DNA of 64,000 bases, from the NCBI RefSeq assembly GCF_900104475.1, contig NZ_FNJR01000018.1, positions 1-64,000 of the forward strand, written 5' to 3'. The stretch is from Actinopolyspora xinjiangensis (GTDB lineage Bacteria > Actinomycetota > Actinomycetes > Mycobacteriales > Pseudonocardiaceae). Numbering within the stretch: the stretch's first letter is position 1; each line of letters opens with the position of its first letter. The translations under genes were made by a program, and so were the position numbers. The notes beneath the pieces are model-generated. The model ran no database searches. It was not told where the DNA came from and saw only the letters and a list, made by a program, of their open reading frames with translations. This document shows positions 16,060-25,411 of this stretch, piece by piece.

Positions 16060-17310
16060 ATGAGTTTGTCCGCCATCGAATCCGAAGTGCGCAGCTATTG
16101 CAGGAACTGGCCCGTTGTCTTTGAGGGGGCGCGCGGCAGCCATATATTCGACCGCGACGGGCGTGCGTACCTGGATTTCTTTGCGGGCGCAAGCGCGCTG
16201 AACTACGGTCACAACCACCCCGTGCTCAAGCGGGCGCTGCTCGACTACATCGAGCAGGACGGCGTCACCCATGGCCTCGACATGTCGACTAACGCTAAGG
16301 AAGACTTTCTCACCGAGTTCTCGGCGCGGGTGCTCGACCCTCGCGGACTGGATTACCGAGTCCAGTTCCCCGGTCCCACCGGCACCAATAGTGTTGAGGC
16401 CGCGCTCAAGCTGGCTCGTAAGGTGACTGGGCGTCAGACAGTCGTCGCTTTCACCGGTGGCTTCCACGGGATGTCGTTAGGAGCCCTTGCTGTTACCGGT
16501 AACCGTGCCAAGCGTGCGAGCGCCGGTGTGCCACTTGAACACACCTGGTCCATCCCCTACGACGGGTTCGCTGAAGATCGGATGTCCGGGCTGAAGTTGT
16601 TGGACAGCATGCTTTCCGATAGCAGCAGCGGATTGAATCTCCCAGCAGCCGTCATCGTGGAGACGGTGCAAGGTGAGGGAGGTGTGAACCCGGCCAGCCC
16701 GAGCTGGCTCGCTGATCTCGCGGAGTTGTGCCGTCGTCGAGGCATCCTCTTGATCATCGACGATGTACAAATGGGATGCGGTCGGACAGGCCCATTCTTT
16801 AGCTTCGAAGTTGCCGGGATCACCCCAGACATTGTCTGCTTGTCCAAGTCGATCAGCGGCTATGGTTTGCCGATGTCCCTTACACTGTTCCGGACTGAAC
16901 TGGACGTCTGGCAGCCTGGAGAGCACAACGGTACGTTCCGCGGCAACAACCCAGCCTTTGCTACGGCGGCCGCCACCCTGCGGGAATTCTGGGCGGACAG
17001 CGCCCTGGAGAAACAGACAGAGGAACGGGGCCACTTGTTTGAGCAGCGCCTTGGCGAACTCGCCGACCGGCACGCGGCGCACGTAGCTGCCTTGCGCGGT
17101 CGCGGCCTGGTATGGGGTCTGGCTTTCCGGGATCCGCACATGGCCAGGAAGGTCGCTGACATGGCATTTACCCGAGGGCTCCTTGTGGAGACGGCCGGTT
17201 CCAGTGACGAGGTGGTTAAGCTTATGCCACCCCTGACCACCACAGACGAAAACTTGGCCGAGGGGATTTCTGTTCTGCAGGAGTCGATGAGCTCAGCCGT
17301 CGCCGATTGA
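16060..17310 (+). CDS. Class III PLP aminotransferase, EctB/diaminobutyrate type
   Basis: The 416-residue protein resembles L-2,4-diaminobutyrate:2-oxoglutarate aminotransferases. Features are the FPGPTGTNSVEAALKLAR block (about 103-120), GGFHGMSLGAL, the PLP aspartate in IIDDVQMGCGRTG (about 232-244), Lys263 in SKSISGYG as the Schiff-base lysine, and GTFRGNNPAF. The family transaminates the aldehyde end of amino-acid semialdehydes. It could make 2,4-diaminobutyrate, or reaminate 2-aminoadipate semialdehyde released by the DAO enzyme to lysine; the second idea is an inference that fits the cluster. The ATG at 16060 follows GAGGAG. An 83-base gap separates it from the permease. Confidence 0.9.
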   Translation: MSLSAIESEVRSYCRNWPVVFEGARGSHIFDRDGRAYLDFFAGASALNYGHNHPVLKRALLDYIEQDGVTHGLDMSTNAKEDFLTEFSARVLDPRGLDYRVQFPGPTGTNSVEAALKLARKVTGRQTVVAFTGGFHGMSLGALAVTGNRAKRASAGVPLEHTWSIPYDGFAEDRMSGLKLLDSMLSDSSSGLNLPAAVIVETVQGEGGVNPASPSWLADLAELCRRRGILLIIDDVQMGCGRTGPFFSFEVAGITPDIVCLSKSISGYGLPMSLTLFRTELDVWQPGEHNGTFRGNNPAFATAAATLREFWADSALEKQTEERGHLFEQRLGELADRHAAHVAALRGRGLVWGLAFRDPHMARKVADMAFTRGLLVETAGSSDEVVKLMPPLTTTDENLAEGISVLQESMSSAVAD

Positions 17311-17760
17311 AGGAGTGCTCTTATCGGTCGGATCCGGTCGAGAACATTTCGACGCATCCTCCGAAGCACGAGAAGGTAATGTATTTCTGGTTTGGTGGCA
17401 GCCCGGTGAGTATTCGATGTCTGCGTGGGAGAGAGTCGGCCGAACGGAATCATGTTCAGGCTGACTGTATGTGCCTATATTGGAAGTGTGGATCGTGGCG
17501 TGCGGACCACTGAATACCGTAATGTTAAGCTGATACTGCACAGTAGGCGCCACGCTACGGGGGGTTAGTAGACATGGAGCGATTCAGAATGGAAACCCAA
17601 TGGTCGGAAAGGTGGGAGGTTCGGTTGGATATTTTTTGATTCGCTCTTGTATTTATTGTGTTGATGTAGGTGTGGCGCTTGAAGCCGATTGGGCATGAGG
17701 TGCGCCACATCCCCACGGCATCGTAGCCGCATCGGGTGGCGTCGAACTGGAGGAATCCTG
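17311..17760. promoter_or_regulatory. Intergenic region before the ATP-grasp gene
   Basis: These 450 bases are AT-richer than the flanking genes, notably at 17620-17670, and have no convincing coding frame. They probably carry the promoter for the ATP-grasp gene. A GGAGGA ribosome binding site lies at 17749-17754. No known operator or riboswitch was recognised. Confidence 0.4.
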
Positions 17761-19071
17761 TTGAATTATTACAGTGACCGCTCATCCGCCGTAATTGTCA
17801 TGAGTGACTTGGCGGCTTTGGCGCGTCAGCACCGTCTGATCACTGACATTGCAGAACGTGGGTTGGCTCCACTTGTCATCGTAGGACCGACCACCGATCT
17901 GGCGAAATTGACCAGCCACATGGAGGACAACACGCACCCGCTGTCCCGGATCGCGGCTGTCCGTCAGCTTCCGGACGCCGGGGTTTCCGGTGTACTGGCA
18001 TCGGTGCAGGATTGGCTCAGGGACTTCGACGTAAGTGGTGTCATCTGCAGCGGCGAAGTCTTCGTTGATCCTGCCGGGGCCTTGTCCGAGGCACTGGGCC
18101 TGCCTGGCCCCGGATCCTGGGCGTCGCGGGTGTGTCGGGACAAGGTAATGCAGCGGGTCATCTTGCGTGACTACGGTCCATCGTGGCGTGCTTTCGCTCC
18201 TCACGAGCGGGACACCGCAGCGTCCAGCGTGTACCCGTGCGTCGTCAAGCCAGCGGGCCGAATGTTCAGCTCAGGGGTCGTCCGGGTCTCGGACGACTCA
18301 CAGCTTCGAGCTGCGCTGACCGCTTACAAGCCAGACGAGACGATTTTGGTGGAGGAGCTAGTTACCGGGCCGGAGTTTTCGGTCGAGGCCCTGGTTCACA
18401 ACGGTGAGCTGCTGTGGAGCGGCGTCACCGCCAAGATGACCAACGAGGCAAGTAGTCGATACTTCACAGAGGTCGGTCATACCAGTCCTGCTGACCTCCC
18501 ACCTTCCCAGCGTGAAGCGCTCGTGGCGGCGAATGCCGCAATTCTGAAGGACTTGAGGTTCGAGAGCGGCATCACACACGCCGAGTTTCGAATGTGTGGC
18601 GGGCAACCGGTGTTGATGGAGGTAGCGGCCCGCCTTCCCGGGGATGCAATTACCATGCTTTGGCACCTTGCCACCGGGCAGCCTCTCGAACCGGCAATCG
18701 TAGACCTCGCTCTCGGGGTGAGGCCGGAGTACCCAGTGCCGACCCGACGAGCTGTGCAGCACTTCATTGAGCACAGCCCGGGGCGTCTAACGGATGTTCG
18801 GTGCGAGGGGCAGACGGTGTCGTGGATAGCCGATGACGGATACTGGCCGACCGTAGCGCCATCCAGCGCCAACGCGCCGGCTCGGTGTGCGTCGGTCATG
18901 GTCGGACTTCCACGGGGAGCGGAGCTTGGTCCTTTGAACGACTCGAGCGGGCGTTCTGCGTCCGTGATCGTCGATCTGCCATGGGATGCGGAGCCTGACA
19001 GCAATGTAAGCGCTTACGCGGATCAGGTCGAGTTGGTGATCGACCGAGAAGCTGAGCTCTTTTCAACTTGA
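17761..19071 (+). CDS. ATP-grasp carboxylate-amine ligase, predicted peptide-bond former
   Basis: The protein has 436 residues. It shows the ATP-grasp order: an N-terminal domain with a Rossmann-like start, the YPCVVKPAG strand with its ATP-binding Lys (about residue 162), ETILVEELVTGPEFSVEA as the hinge and acidic region, and the metal-binding HAEFRMCGGQPVLMEVAARLPGD block. This is the layout of L-amino-acid ligases (BL00235/BacD-like) and biotin-carboxylase-like enzymes. The C-terminal third resembles the extension of natural-product ATP-grasp ligases. I chose TTG 17761, six bases after GGAGGA, over an upstream ATG. No condensation domain exists in the cluster, so this enzyme is the best candidate to make a dipeptide or amide from an acyl phosphate. 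Confidence 0.88.
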   Translation: MNYYSDRSSAVIVMSDLAALARQHRLITDIAERGLAPLVIVGPTTDLAKLTSHMEDNTHPLSRIAAVRQLPDAGVSGVLASVQDWLRDFDVSGVICSGEVFVDPAGALSEALGLPGPGSWASRVCRDKVMQRVILRDYGPSWRAFAPHERDTAASSVYPCVVKPAGRMFSSGVVRVSDDSQLRAALTAYKPDETILVEELVTGPEFSVEALVHNGELLWSGVTAKMTNEASSRYFTEVGHTSPADLPPSQREALVAANAAILKDLRFESGITHAEFRMCGGQPVLMEVAARLPGDAITMLWHLATGQPLEPAIVDLALGVRPEYPVPTRRAVQHFIEHSPGRLTDVRCEGQTVSWIADDGYWPTVAPSSANAPARCASVMVGLPRGAELGPLNDSSGRSASVIVDLPWDAEPDSNVSAYADQVELVIDREAELFST

Positions 19072-19450
19072 TTTCAGCTGGTTCGGTAAGCACGCTGGCG
19101 GCCTTGATCAGGTGAGTTGCCTGTTTTCGTGAACTGTGGATCTCACGGAGGTCCTTCCACGACTCGAGCTGGGTGATCGACCGTTTTTCCCGGGAGCTGC
19201 GGGAGAAGGGGGCATGGGGGCGGGCTCCGTGTGGTCGGGGAGCGGTGGGTTCTCACTGCTGATCGGGGCCGGTTGCGCTGTCGAGGAGAACGTCGAGGGT
19301 GTCGAGCTGTTCGGACATCGGGGGGCAGGGGTGGGAAGGTCACTCATCGGCGGTCTCCTCGCTGGGGGAGTTCTGGGGAGTAGGGAGAACATGACAACGC
19401 GAGAATTTTTCGGAACGAGCGTGACTCGCGGGGTGTGTCTCTGGGGCGGG
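19072..19450. other. Intergenic stretch at the right border of the hydrazine cluster
   Basis: There is no secure gene here. On the minus strand a 21-codon frame beginning MSEQLDTLDVLL (start near 19314) and a longer Pro/Ser-rich frame overlap one another. Neither is backed by a neighbour. The sequence leads directly into an IS110 relic, so this is most likely border debris. Confidence 0.35.
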
Positions 19451-19690
19451 TCAAAGGAGTGTGGGATGGGTGAGTATGGCGTGGAGGAGGTCGCAGCGGC
19501 GCCGGGCGAGGCGGAGTAGGGCTTGGTTGTAGCTTTTTCCCGGGGGATTTTTGGTGTAGTAGAGCGCGTGAGGGTGGGTGATTCGGGGAGGCGAAGGTGG
19601 CGAGGAAGAAGGCGCGTTTGAGCTGTTTGTTGTTTCGTCGGGCGGGGTGTTCGCCGCGGATGCTGCTGCCGGAGTGGCGAGTGGCTGGTG
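19451..19690 (-). pseudogene. IS110-family transposase, C-terminal remnant
   Basis: Read on the minus strand from about 19690, the translation gives SGSSIRGEHPARRNNKQLKR then AFFLATFA, the helix-hairpin region near the end of IS110-type (DEDD) transposases. After a one-base frameshift it continues LYYTKNPPGKSYNQALLRLA then RRRCDLLHAIL to a TGA at 19451-19453. The N-terminal RuvC-like domain is absent. It is a decayed fragment and cannot transpose on its own. It marks the right edge of the hydrazine cluster. Confidence 0.7.
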
Positions 19691-19715
19691 TTTAGGGTCT
19701 GTCTGGTAGGCCTGT

Positions 19716-20600
19716 GGTGTGGTCAGACGGCATGAGTTGACGGATGCGGAGTGCGTTGTTGGCGCCGTTGATGCCGGGTAATCCGGTTCAGAGGCACCAG
19801 CGAAACGATCCGTCGGACGATCAACGGGATTTTGTGGAAGGTTCGCGTCCGGGGCGCTGTGGTGGGATCTGCCGGAGCGTTACGGGAATTGGAGATCCGT
19901 CGGTGATCGGCACCGTCGCTGGTCACTTGATGGGATGTGGGACCGTATCGCTAAGGCGTTGCGCATCGATGCCGACACCGGCGACGCGTTGGACGCGCCC
20001 ACGGTCGAGATCGACTCGGCCAGTGTGCGAGCCGGTCATCACGCTGCCAAAGCTCCGTACGAGCCTCCGGCCGAATCCCTACCAAAAGGGGCTCGTCAGC
20101 CGGAGCGGATCGTGATGGCCGCGAAGCCCCGGGGCGGTCCCAGGACGGGTTGGCCACCACGATCCCTCTGGCCGCCGACCTGCGCTGCCGCTCGATCGTG
20201 ATGTTCATCAGCCCGGGCCGGCGGGACGACTCGCTGATGTTTCCCGCCGTGTCGGGCATGATCCGATCTCCCAAACCGCGGCCAGGCCGGATACGCGCCA
20301 GACCGCGCCGGGGAGCCGACAGGGCCTGCTCCAGTCGCGCTGTCCGCATCGAGTTACGGCGCGGTCATATCACGGCTGTGGCGTCTGAACACCGTGCTCA
20401 CCGCGCCCGCACAGGCTCGCTCGGCGGTTGCCCAGCGAGCTTCGACGCTGCGGATTACCGACAACGCAACACCGACGACTGCTGCTGCAACAAGCTTAAA
20501 CAACACGGCGCCGCGGCCACCCGCTATGACAAATGCGATTCCATCCAGCAGGGCACCCTGACCATAGCCGGCATCCGCACCTGGATCAGACACCGTCTAG
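19716..20600 (+). pseudogene. IS5-family transposase pseudogene with multiple frameshifts
   Basis: Fragments of one IS5-family transposase appear in order across different frames. They are LTDAECALLAPLMPGNPVQ-like residues near 19740-19800, then DRIAKALRIDADTGDALDAP and TVEIDSASVRAGHHA (about 19940-20050), then AADLRCRSIVMFISPGRRDD (about 20170-20230), and a C-terminal FDAADYRQRNTDDCCCNKLK then QHGAAATRYDK (about 20440-20540). At least three frame changes and probable deletions make it inactive. Its 3' end runs into the convergent M48 gene. Shorter pieces of a similar transposase recur at 37.5 and 38.9 kb. Confidence 0.8.
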
Positions 20601-23410
20601 AGACGGTCACGAGAAATCGCGTCTACGGCGGCGCTGACCGAGTTGGCGGCGATCGTTGCCTGGCGGATCTTTTTCAGGGCGGCGACGATCTTGTATATCT
20701 CGTTCCGATCCAATCCACGCAGACAGTCGTGGCTGACTTGATTCTCCAGTGTGATGAATTCCTGCCAGGCTGGCCTGATCTGAGGCGCTGGAGCCGGAAA
20801 GTAGTCGCCGGCCTCCTGGGCGATCCGGCCGAACTCGACGCACACGGGGCGGAGACCTGACAGGATCACGGCATCGCCGTCCGCGGAGCGCTTTGCCTCG
20901 GCCGCGAGCGCACCGAGACGGTTGACCACGTTCCTGTGGCGGGCTAACAGATCCTGTCCACCGTGGCTGTACCAGGCGACTACCTGTGTCGCCTGGATCT
21001 TGGCGGTCAGAGTCGGGTTCTTGACCTCGATGTTCGGGCGCGCTGTGGCTGGCGCTGGGACGCTCAACAGGGCCGTGGTGATTCCCACCGCGCCCGTGCA
21101 CAGCACGCCCACGATCCAGCGGCTGAGGGCCAGCTTGCGATGTGGCGCGGGGATCACGTGTCGTGCGCGGGGACGCCGCGCTGCGGCTACGAGCGCGGCA
21201 GCGATGGTGGCGACAGCGGTGGAAAGAACGAGGATACCCGAGAGGGGGAATTGAAAGGCTCGCCATATCGCAACGGGGCGCCAGCCGCAGGTGGAGCTGA
21301 ATGTGGTCAAGGCCGGAATGCAGCCGTCCGTCGCGGACAACAGGAACAGACCGCTGTAACCTGCCAGGACCGCGAACTGCGCGGCGATGAGGGCGACAAT
21401 GAGCCGGTAGTGCTCGGCCGACATGCTCGCGACGAGCGCTGCCACGGCGGCACCGACCACCACGGTGGCCGACGTCCATCCTTGGAACATGAGGGCAGCA
21501 CTCAGCCCTTGGTGTGAGGGCGAGGGCTGCCACGTGTGCATGTACGCCTTTACGGCCGCGATCGCGATCCAGCTCAGTCCGCCGCCGAGTAACGCGGACA
21601 GCGTCACGCGCCGTAGCCGAGGTAACGATGCTCCGGGGGTGGAAACTCCGTCAGCTTCCAGTGAGACGCTGGGTATCCAGCGGGCGACGCGTAGTCGAGT
21701 CGTCCACGCCAGTAGCGGTACGACCCACAGGACGGTGACCGCGGGCAGCATCAAGGGAACCGCGAGGACATGGCCCATGTTCGCCGACACGACCGTGACA
21801 GCGAACACGGTGGACGAGTGGTGTTCTGCCGGAGCACCCGGAATCCCGGGAGCGGTACCACCGAATGGATCAGCCCACAGCCCGGCAATATGAGCGAGCA
21901 CGATCCCGGAGGTCTGCCACCACCAGAACCATGCGGACAAAGCCAGGAACGCCACGGCGAGTACCAGCAGCGTCGGCGGACGGATCGTCCGCCCCTGCCA
22001 AACGCTGACCCATAGGCGGGCGCACTGCGTGACCCATCCGACGAACACGATGCCCACAAACACGAGCAGCACTACGACGACCGGATCACCAGCGAGCCAT
22101 TGACTGATGGTGATCCTGTTCAAGAACGATTCACCGAGAACCATCCCGGTTCCCAACCACAATCCCGACCGCAGGCTGGAGTGCACTGCCCGCGCGGTCA
22201 GCAGACCGTGAACCACGGCACGTGCCACCGCGCTCCCGGCGATCCCCGTGATCAGTGCGGCAGGTGGGAGTGCCACCACAAGATTCCACAGCGGCTGACC
22301 GACCACACCGTATTCGGGACCGAGGGCCCCCAGGTGCCCGTTGATCAGGATGGCCGCGGCCCCGCTGAGCACCATCGGCAGTGCGGGCACGCCGAACAAC
22401 ACTCCGGAGTTGGTCAGGGCAGCTCGGCGCAGTTCCCACCGCGGGTGTGTGTGCCACAGCTCGGTGAACAGACCCAGTGCTCGTCGTAACCGGCCGGTCG
22501 TGGGGTGGGGTGCGCCGGAGCTCCAGTTGATCGGATCCGCGCCCCACCGAAACGCCGTGACGTCAGCGTGGAGTTCGCGGGTGCGCAGCACGTCGGACCG
22601 TGCGAGATACACGAGCACAACCATGAACAGCGGGAGCAGTAGGTTGCGTGTCGTCGCGGGGACCACGAGTTCAGTGCGTGCCGGATCCTGGAGGAACGTG
22701 CTGACGACCAGCCCCGCGTATCCCACCGCGTAGGGAACCAGCACGACGGCGATGAATGCTCGCCACAGGGCGACTGTGGTGTAGGTGAGGGTGATATCGT
22801 GGTTGTGGATGTGGGCGAACTCGTGCAGCAACACAGTCCGGAAATATTCTGGGGATGTGCTCCTGCGGGCGAGTAGAGCACCATGCAGACATACCGTCGG
22901 ACGTCGGTTGCGGCCGAACACCACCGCCCCTGATGAGACCGCCCCGGGGTCGACGACGAACCGCGGCACCCGCGACAGACCTGCCACCTGTGCCAGATGC
23001 TCCAGTTCCCGCAGGATCTGACCATCGTGGTCCAAGGTCTGCAAGGGGATACCCCGTCCACCTCGTTCCTTCCAGCGGGGCAGACAGAAGAACAGGACGC
23101 CGGCCGTGACCAACAACACGCCTGGCACCGCTAAGGGGAGCCATCCAGACAGCGACATCAGTGTGTAGCGGGCGACACAGGCCTGGTACGCGGTGCTCTG
23201 CGCGAGATCAGCGGGGGGTTGTTGGAAGGGGGAGTTGCCGGAAGCGAGCAGACATCCCTTTCCATCGCTGACCCCGGTGGTGACAAGCGTCGTCAGGCTC
23301 ATCGAGCTGCTGCTGACCAGGATGAGGATCACCAGCGAGGTGAACCGTGTCGTTGTGCCCGCAGGCACGGCCCGTTCATCAAGCCGTATTGGGGAAGACG
23401 CTGCCGTCAT
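20597..23410 (-). CDS. Membrane-anchored M48-family zinc metallopeptidase
   Basis: The protein has 937 residues. One hydrophobic segment precedes, and another follows, a Cys-containing extracytoplasmic loop (about 52-78). The peptidase domain at about 120-340 holds HEFAH at 196-200 followed by IHNHD, the HExxH zinc motif of M48/HtpX/Ste24-like enzymes. The rest (about 350-770) is dominated by many further membrane segments. The C-terminal 160 residues are soluble. The ATG overlaps the TGA of the upstream gene. This long multi-spanning form recurs in actinomycetes next to a small partner. Likely role is membrane-protein quality control or processing of an unknown substrate. Confidence 0.85.
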   Translation of the reverse strand: MTAASSPIRLDERAVPAGTTTRFTSLVILILVSSSSMSLTTLVTTGVSDGKGCLLASGNSPFQQPPADLAQSTAYQACVARYTLMSLSGWLPLAVPGVLLVTAGVLFFCLPRWKERGGRGIPLQTLDHDGQILRELEHLAQVAGLSRVPRFVVDPGAVSSGAVVFGRNRRPTVCLHGALLARRSTSPEYFRTVLLHEFAHIHNHDITLTYTTVALWRAFIAVVLVPYAVGYAGLVVSTFLQDPARTELVVPATTRNLLLPLFMVVLVYLARSDVLRTRELHADVTAFRWGADPINWSSGAPHPTTGRLRRALGLFTELWHTHPRWELRRAALTNSGVLFGVPALPMVLSGAAAILINGHLGALGPEYGVVGQPLWNLVVALPPAALITGIAGSAVARAVVHGLLTARAVHSSLRSGLWLGTGMVLGESFLNRITISQWLAGDPVVVVLLVFVGIVFVGWVTQCARLWVSVWQGRTIRPPTLLVLAVAFLALSAWFWWWQTSGIVLAHIAGLWADPFGGTAPGIPGAPAEHHSSTVFAVTVVSANMGHVLAVPLMLPAVTVLWVVPLLAWTTRLRVARWIPSVSLEADGVSTPGASLPRLRRVTLSALLGGGLSWIAIAAVKAYMHTWQPSPSHQGLSAALMFQGWTSATVVVGAAVAALVASMSAEHYRLIVALIAAQFAVLAGYSGLFLLSATDGCIPALTTFSSTCGWRPVAIWRAFQFPLSGILVLSTAVATIAAALVAAARRPRARHVIPAPHRKLALSRWIVGVLCTGAVGITTALLSVPAPATARPNIEVKNPTLTAKIQATQVVAWYSHGGQDLLARHRNVVNRLGALAAEAKRSADGDAVILSGLRPVCVEFGRIAQEAGDYFPAPAPQIRPAWQEFITLENQVSHDCLRGLDRNEIYKIVAALKKIRQATIAANSVSAAVDAISRDRL

Positions 23411-23955
23411 TCATCGCCCTGATCGGCGGTCAGGGCGCTGCCGTTTCCCGGACCGTCTTCTCTAGTCGTGGCCAGCACCAGCCTGGCCACGACCGCGTCG
23501 GCTACCGTTTCAGCCCGCTCGGGCGACAAACCTCGCTGGATGGCTGTTTCCAGCACCCGCTTCCTTACCTCGTCGAGCTGCCCGGGGGTCAGCGGGGGGA
23601 TGCGCGCAGGCGCGGTCTTCCGACGAAACACCTTGCGCAACGCCGCCTTGGCTCCCTTGACTGATCCATCCACTGTGGATGTGGCGATCCTTTGCGCCAT
23701 CTGGTCCAGCGTTAGCCACACCACCGGAGTCACCGCCACCAGGACGTCGGTCCATCCGAAGCCCAACGGTTCTCGCCTGCCACGGCGACTACGCAACCGT
23801 CGCACCGCGGTGGCGTCGTCAGACTGGGTCAGCCCGTCCACCAAGGGCAGCTCTTCCGGAGCGACCTCGGCCATTACCTCCCGGACCACGTCTCGCACTC
23901 TGAGCTCGGCTGGTGCGTTGGTGTTTCCGGCGGAAGAAGCTTTCCCAGAACTCAC
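23407..23955 (-). CDS. Small partner protein of the M48 peptidase, hypothetical
   Basis: The protein has 182 residues. It is charged at both ends, with a hydrophobic, possibly membrane-associated stretch in the middle (DVLVAVTPVVWLTL, about residues 70-83) and a basic RRLRSRRGRREP segment before it. I recognise no catalytic motif. It shares an ATGA overlap with the downstream metallopeptidase gene, so the pair is translationally coupled. It probably helps the peptidase fold, anchor or choose substrates. Function unproven. Confidence 0.75.
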   Translation of the reverse strand: MSSGKASSAGNTNAPAELRVRDVVREVMAEVAPEELPLVDGLTQSDDATAVRRLRSRRGRREPLGFGWTDVLVAVTPVVWLTLDQMAQRIATSTVDGSVKGAKAALRKVFRRKTAPARIPPLTPGQLDEVRKRVLETAIQRGLSPERAETVADAVVARLVLATTREDGPGNGSALTADQGDE

Positions 23956-24956
23956 TACGACTCCTGCGCTTCATCGTCGACGGCTACACACACGAGTGTT
24001 GCACCACCCCGATTTGTCCAGGAGAGCCTTGGTAAGAAGTCACTCGAATAGACCAACTCCCGCCAAGCTGGGGTCACGCCAGGTGTGCCGTCCGATGTTA
24101 CGGTGAGGCCACCGAGGCGGCGGCGCAGCAGAGACCATACCGAAGTGTCCGCTTGTGTACTCCGCGACGGCGGCGGTGACTTCGTTGGCAGCTTCGAGCC
24201 CGCGTCGAGTTATCGTTGCTCGCAGGGAGGTCGGTGAACCGTGCTGTGGCCTACCAGGGTTTCTCGCGTCTGTGCCCACCGCTGATCGTGACGACTTCTT
24301 CCACAACCGGCGGATGAATCCGCCGGTCAGCTGGGAGCCGTGGTGGCCGAGGAAGGCCTGCGGTTGAGCAACAAGGGCCGCCGTTATGAATGGCAGGTAT
24401 CTACCGGGTTGGCTGCGGCGTCGTAGGACGAGGTCGATCCGAACCGGCGTCGTCGGCGTTGCGTTGTTGTCGACGCCGATCTGCCCGGTATGGTTCGGCG
24501 TGCCCGGCGGATCACCGATGACCGGCGATTCCTTTCATCGATGATCAGCGACGGACCCTTTCACAGGCCAGCGTGACCTTCCTTCACTCCACCACTTCCG
24601 TGGCGAAACTCGCGCGGTGGCCGGCGTCTGCTGTCCCGTAGCCGATCACAAGACGGAAACCCGTATTCGCAGTCTGAAGCTGACGTCGTCGAACATTGGG
24701 TAGCTCGCCGAAATCGTGCGCAAACTTCACCGAGCGGAGCGAGCTGGTCCAGCGTGCGTCGCGGTGACACGTTTCCGACGTCGCTCCGGACACGCGGGCC
24801 GAATGTCGACTGAGGCGTATCGCGAGAGAAGCCTTGGGGGAACACGAATGTCGATAGCCTGGGTAAGTCTACTGTCAATGCCTCCGTTCAGCGGGTATCT
24901 TGATGGGTGAGGTGGAGGCGCTGGCATGGTGATCGCCCGTGGATGATCACTGTGCC
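23956..24956. other. Decayed non-coding stretch
   Basis: About 1 kb without a convincing gene. Short frames exist on both strands (for example 24040-24306 minus and 24155-24367 plus), but none has a ribosome binding site and a recognisable product. Composition stays GC-rich, as expected for degraded coding DNA. It lies between the M48 operon promoter side and an IS relic, at the left border of the low-GC cluster. Confidence 0.4.
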
Positions 24957-25155
24957 ACCGCTCCCAGACCACCCGTCAAGACACCCTCTTGACCCACTCG
25001 CCCCCGTCTGAAATCAGCCGCCTGTTCTAGGATCTACTGGGCATCTCGCCCGAGCGGATTACTCATATTCTGGCCTGTCCCACCCGGCGACGAGGTCACC
25101 GATATCGTAATCGCAGAGCTCACTGCCAGCGGAAATCTACAAACGAACCATGATC
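24957..25155 (+). pseudogene. Transposase C-terminal relic
   Basis: One frame reads THSPPSEISRLF, a stop, DLLGISPERITHILAC and then RRRGHRYRNRRAHCQRK before TGA. The pattern PSEI-x-R-L followed by a basic RRRH-x-R-x-R-x-x-H-x-x-R tail resembles the end of IS701/IS4-type transposases common in actinomycetes. An internal TAG shows that it is dead. The family assignment is tentative. It marks the left edge of the second biosynthetic cluster. Confidence 0.4.
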
Positions 25156-25211
25156 ATCGAGAACTACGGATGCAGTGCTAGTCTAACCGAGTGAACATTG
25201 CTCCTCTTGAG

Positions 25212-25240
25212 TTGACCACGCTTCTCCGGTTCGATAGAAA
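25212..25240 (+). promoter_or_regulatory. Candidate vegetative promoter for the second cluster
   Basis: TTGACC at 25212-25217 is followed after exactly 17 bases by TAGAAA at 25235-25240, close to the actinobacterial sigma-70 pattern TTGACN-N17/18-TANNNT. It lies about 170 bases before the first gene of the operon, in an AT-rich stretch. No other promoter-like pair is as good here. Confidence 0.45.
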
Positions 25241-25411
25241 TATGTATTAGATCCACAAAATTGGAGCGGGTTTGCTTTGTCGAACTGAGAGCGAAAACAT
25301 TTTGGCGCCGTAGAGCTGCTGTACAGGCGGATTGAATCCTGGGGTTCGACGCGAAAAGCAACGGTTTTTCCTGTGTGAGGGTTTTCGGTTTAGATCGAGG
25401 AGTGCTGGAGC

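Noticed and set aside
19248-19344. Minus-strand 21-codon frame beginning MSEQLDTLDVLL near the ATP-grasp gene, as a graspetide-like precursor
   Set aside because: The peptide is only 21 residues, overlaps a larger Pro-rich frame, lies beyond the 3' end of the ligase on the other strand, and the ligase looks like an amino-acid ligase and not a graspetide synthetase.
20597-23410. Several Arg-rich frames overlapping the M48 gene
   Set aside because: All are shadows; only the 937-codon frame has the HExxH motif and membrane segments.
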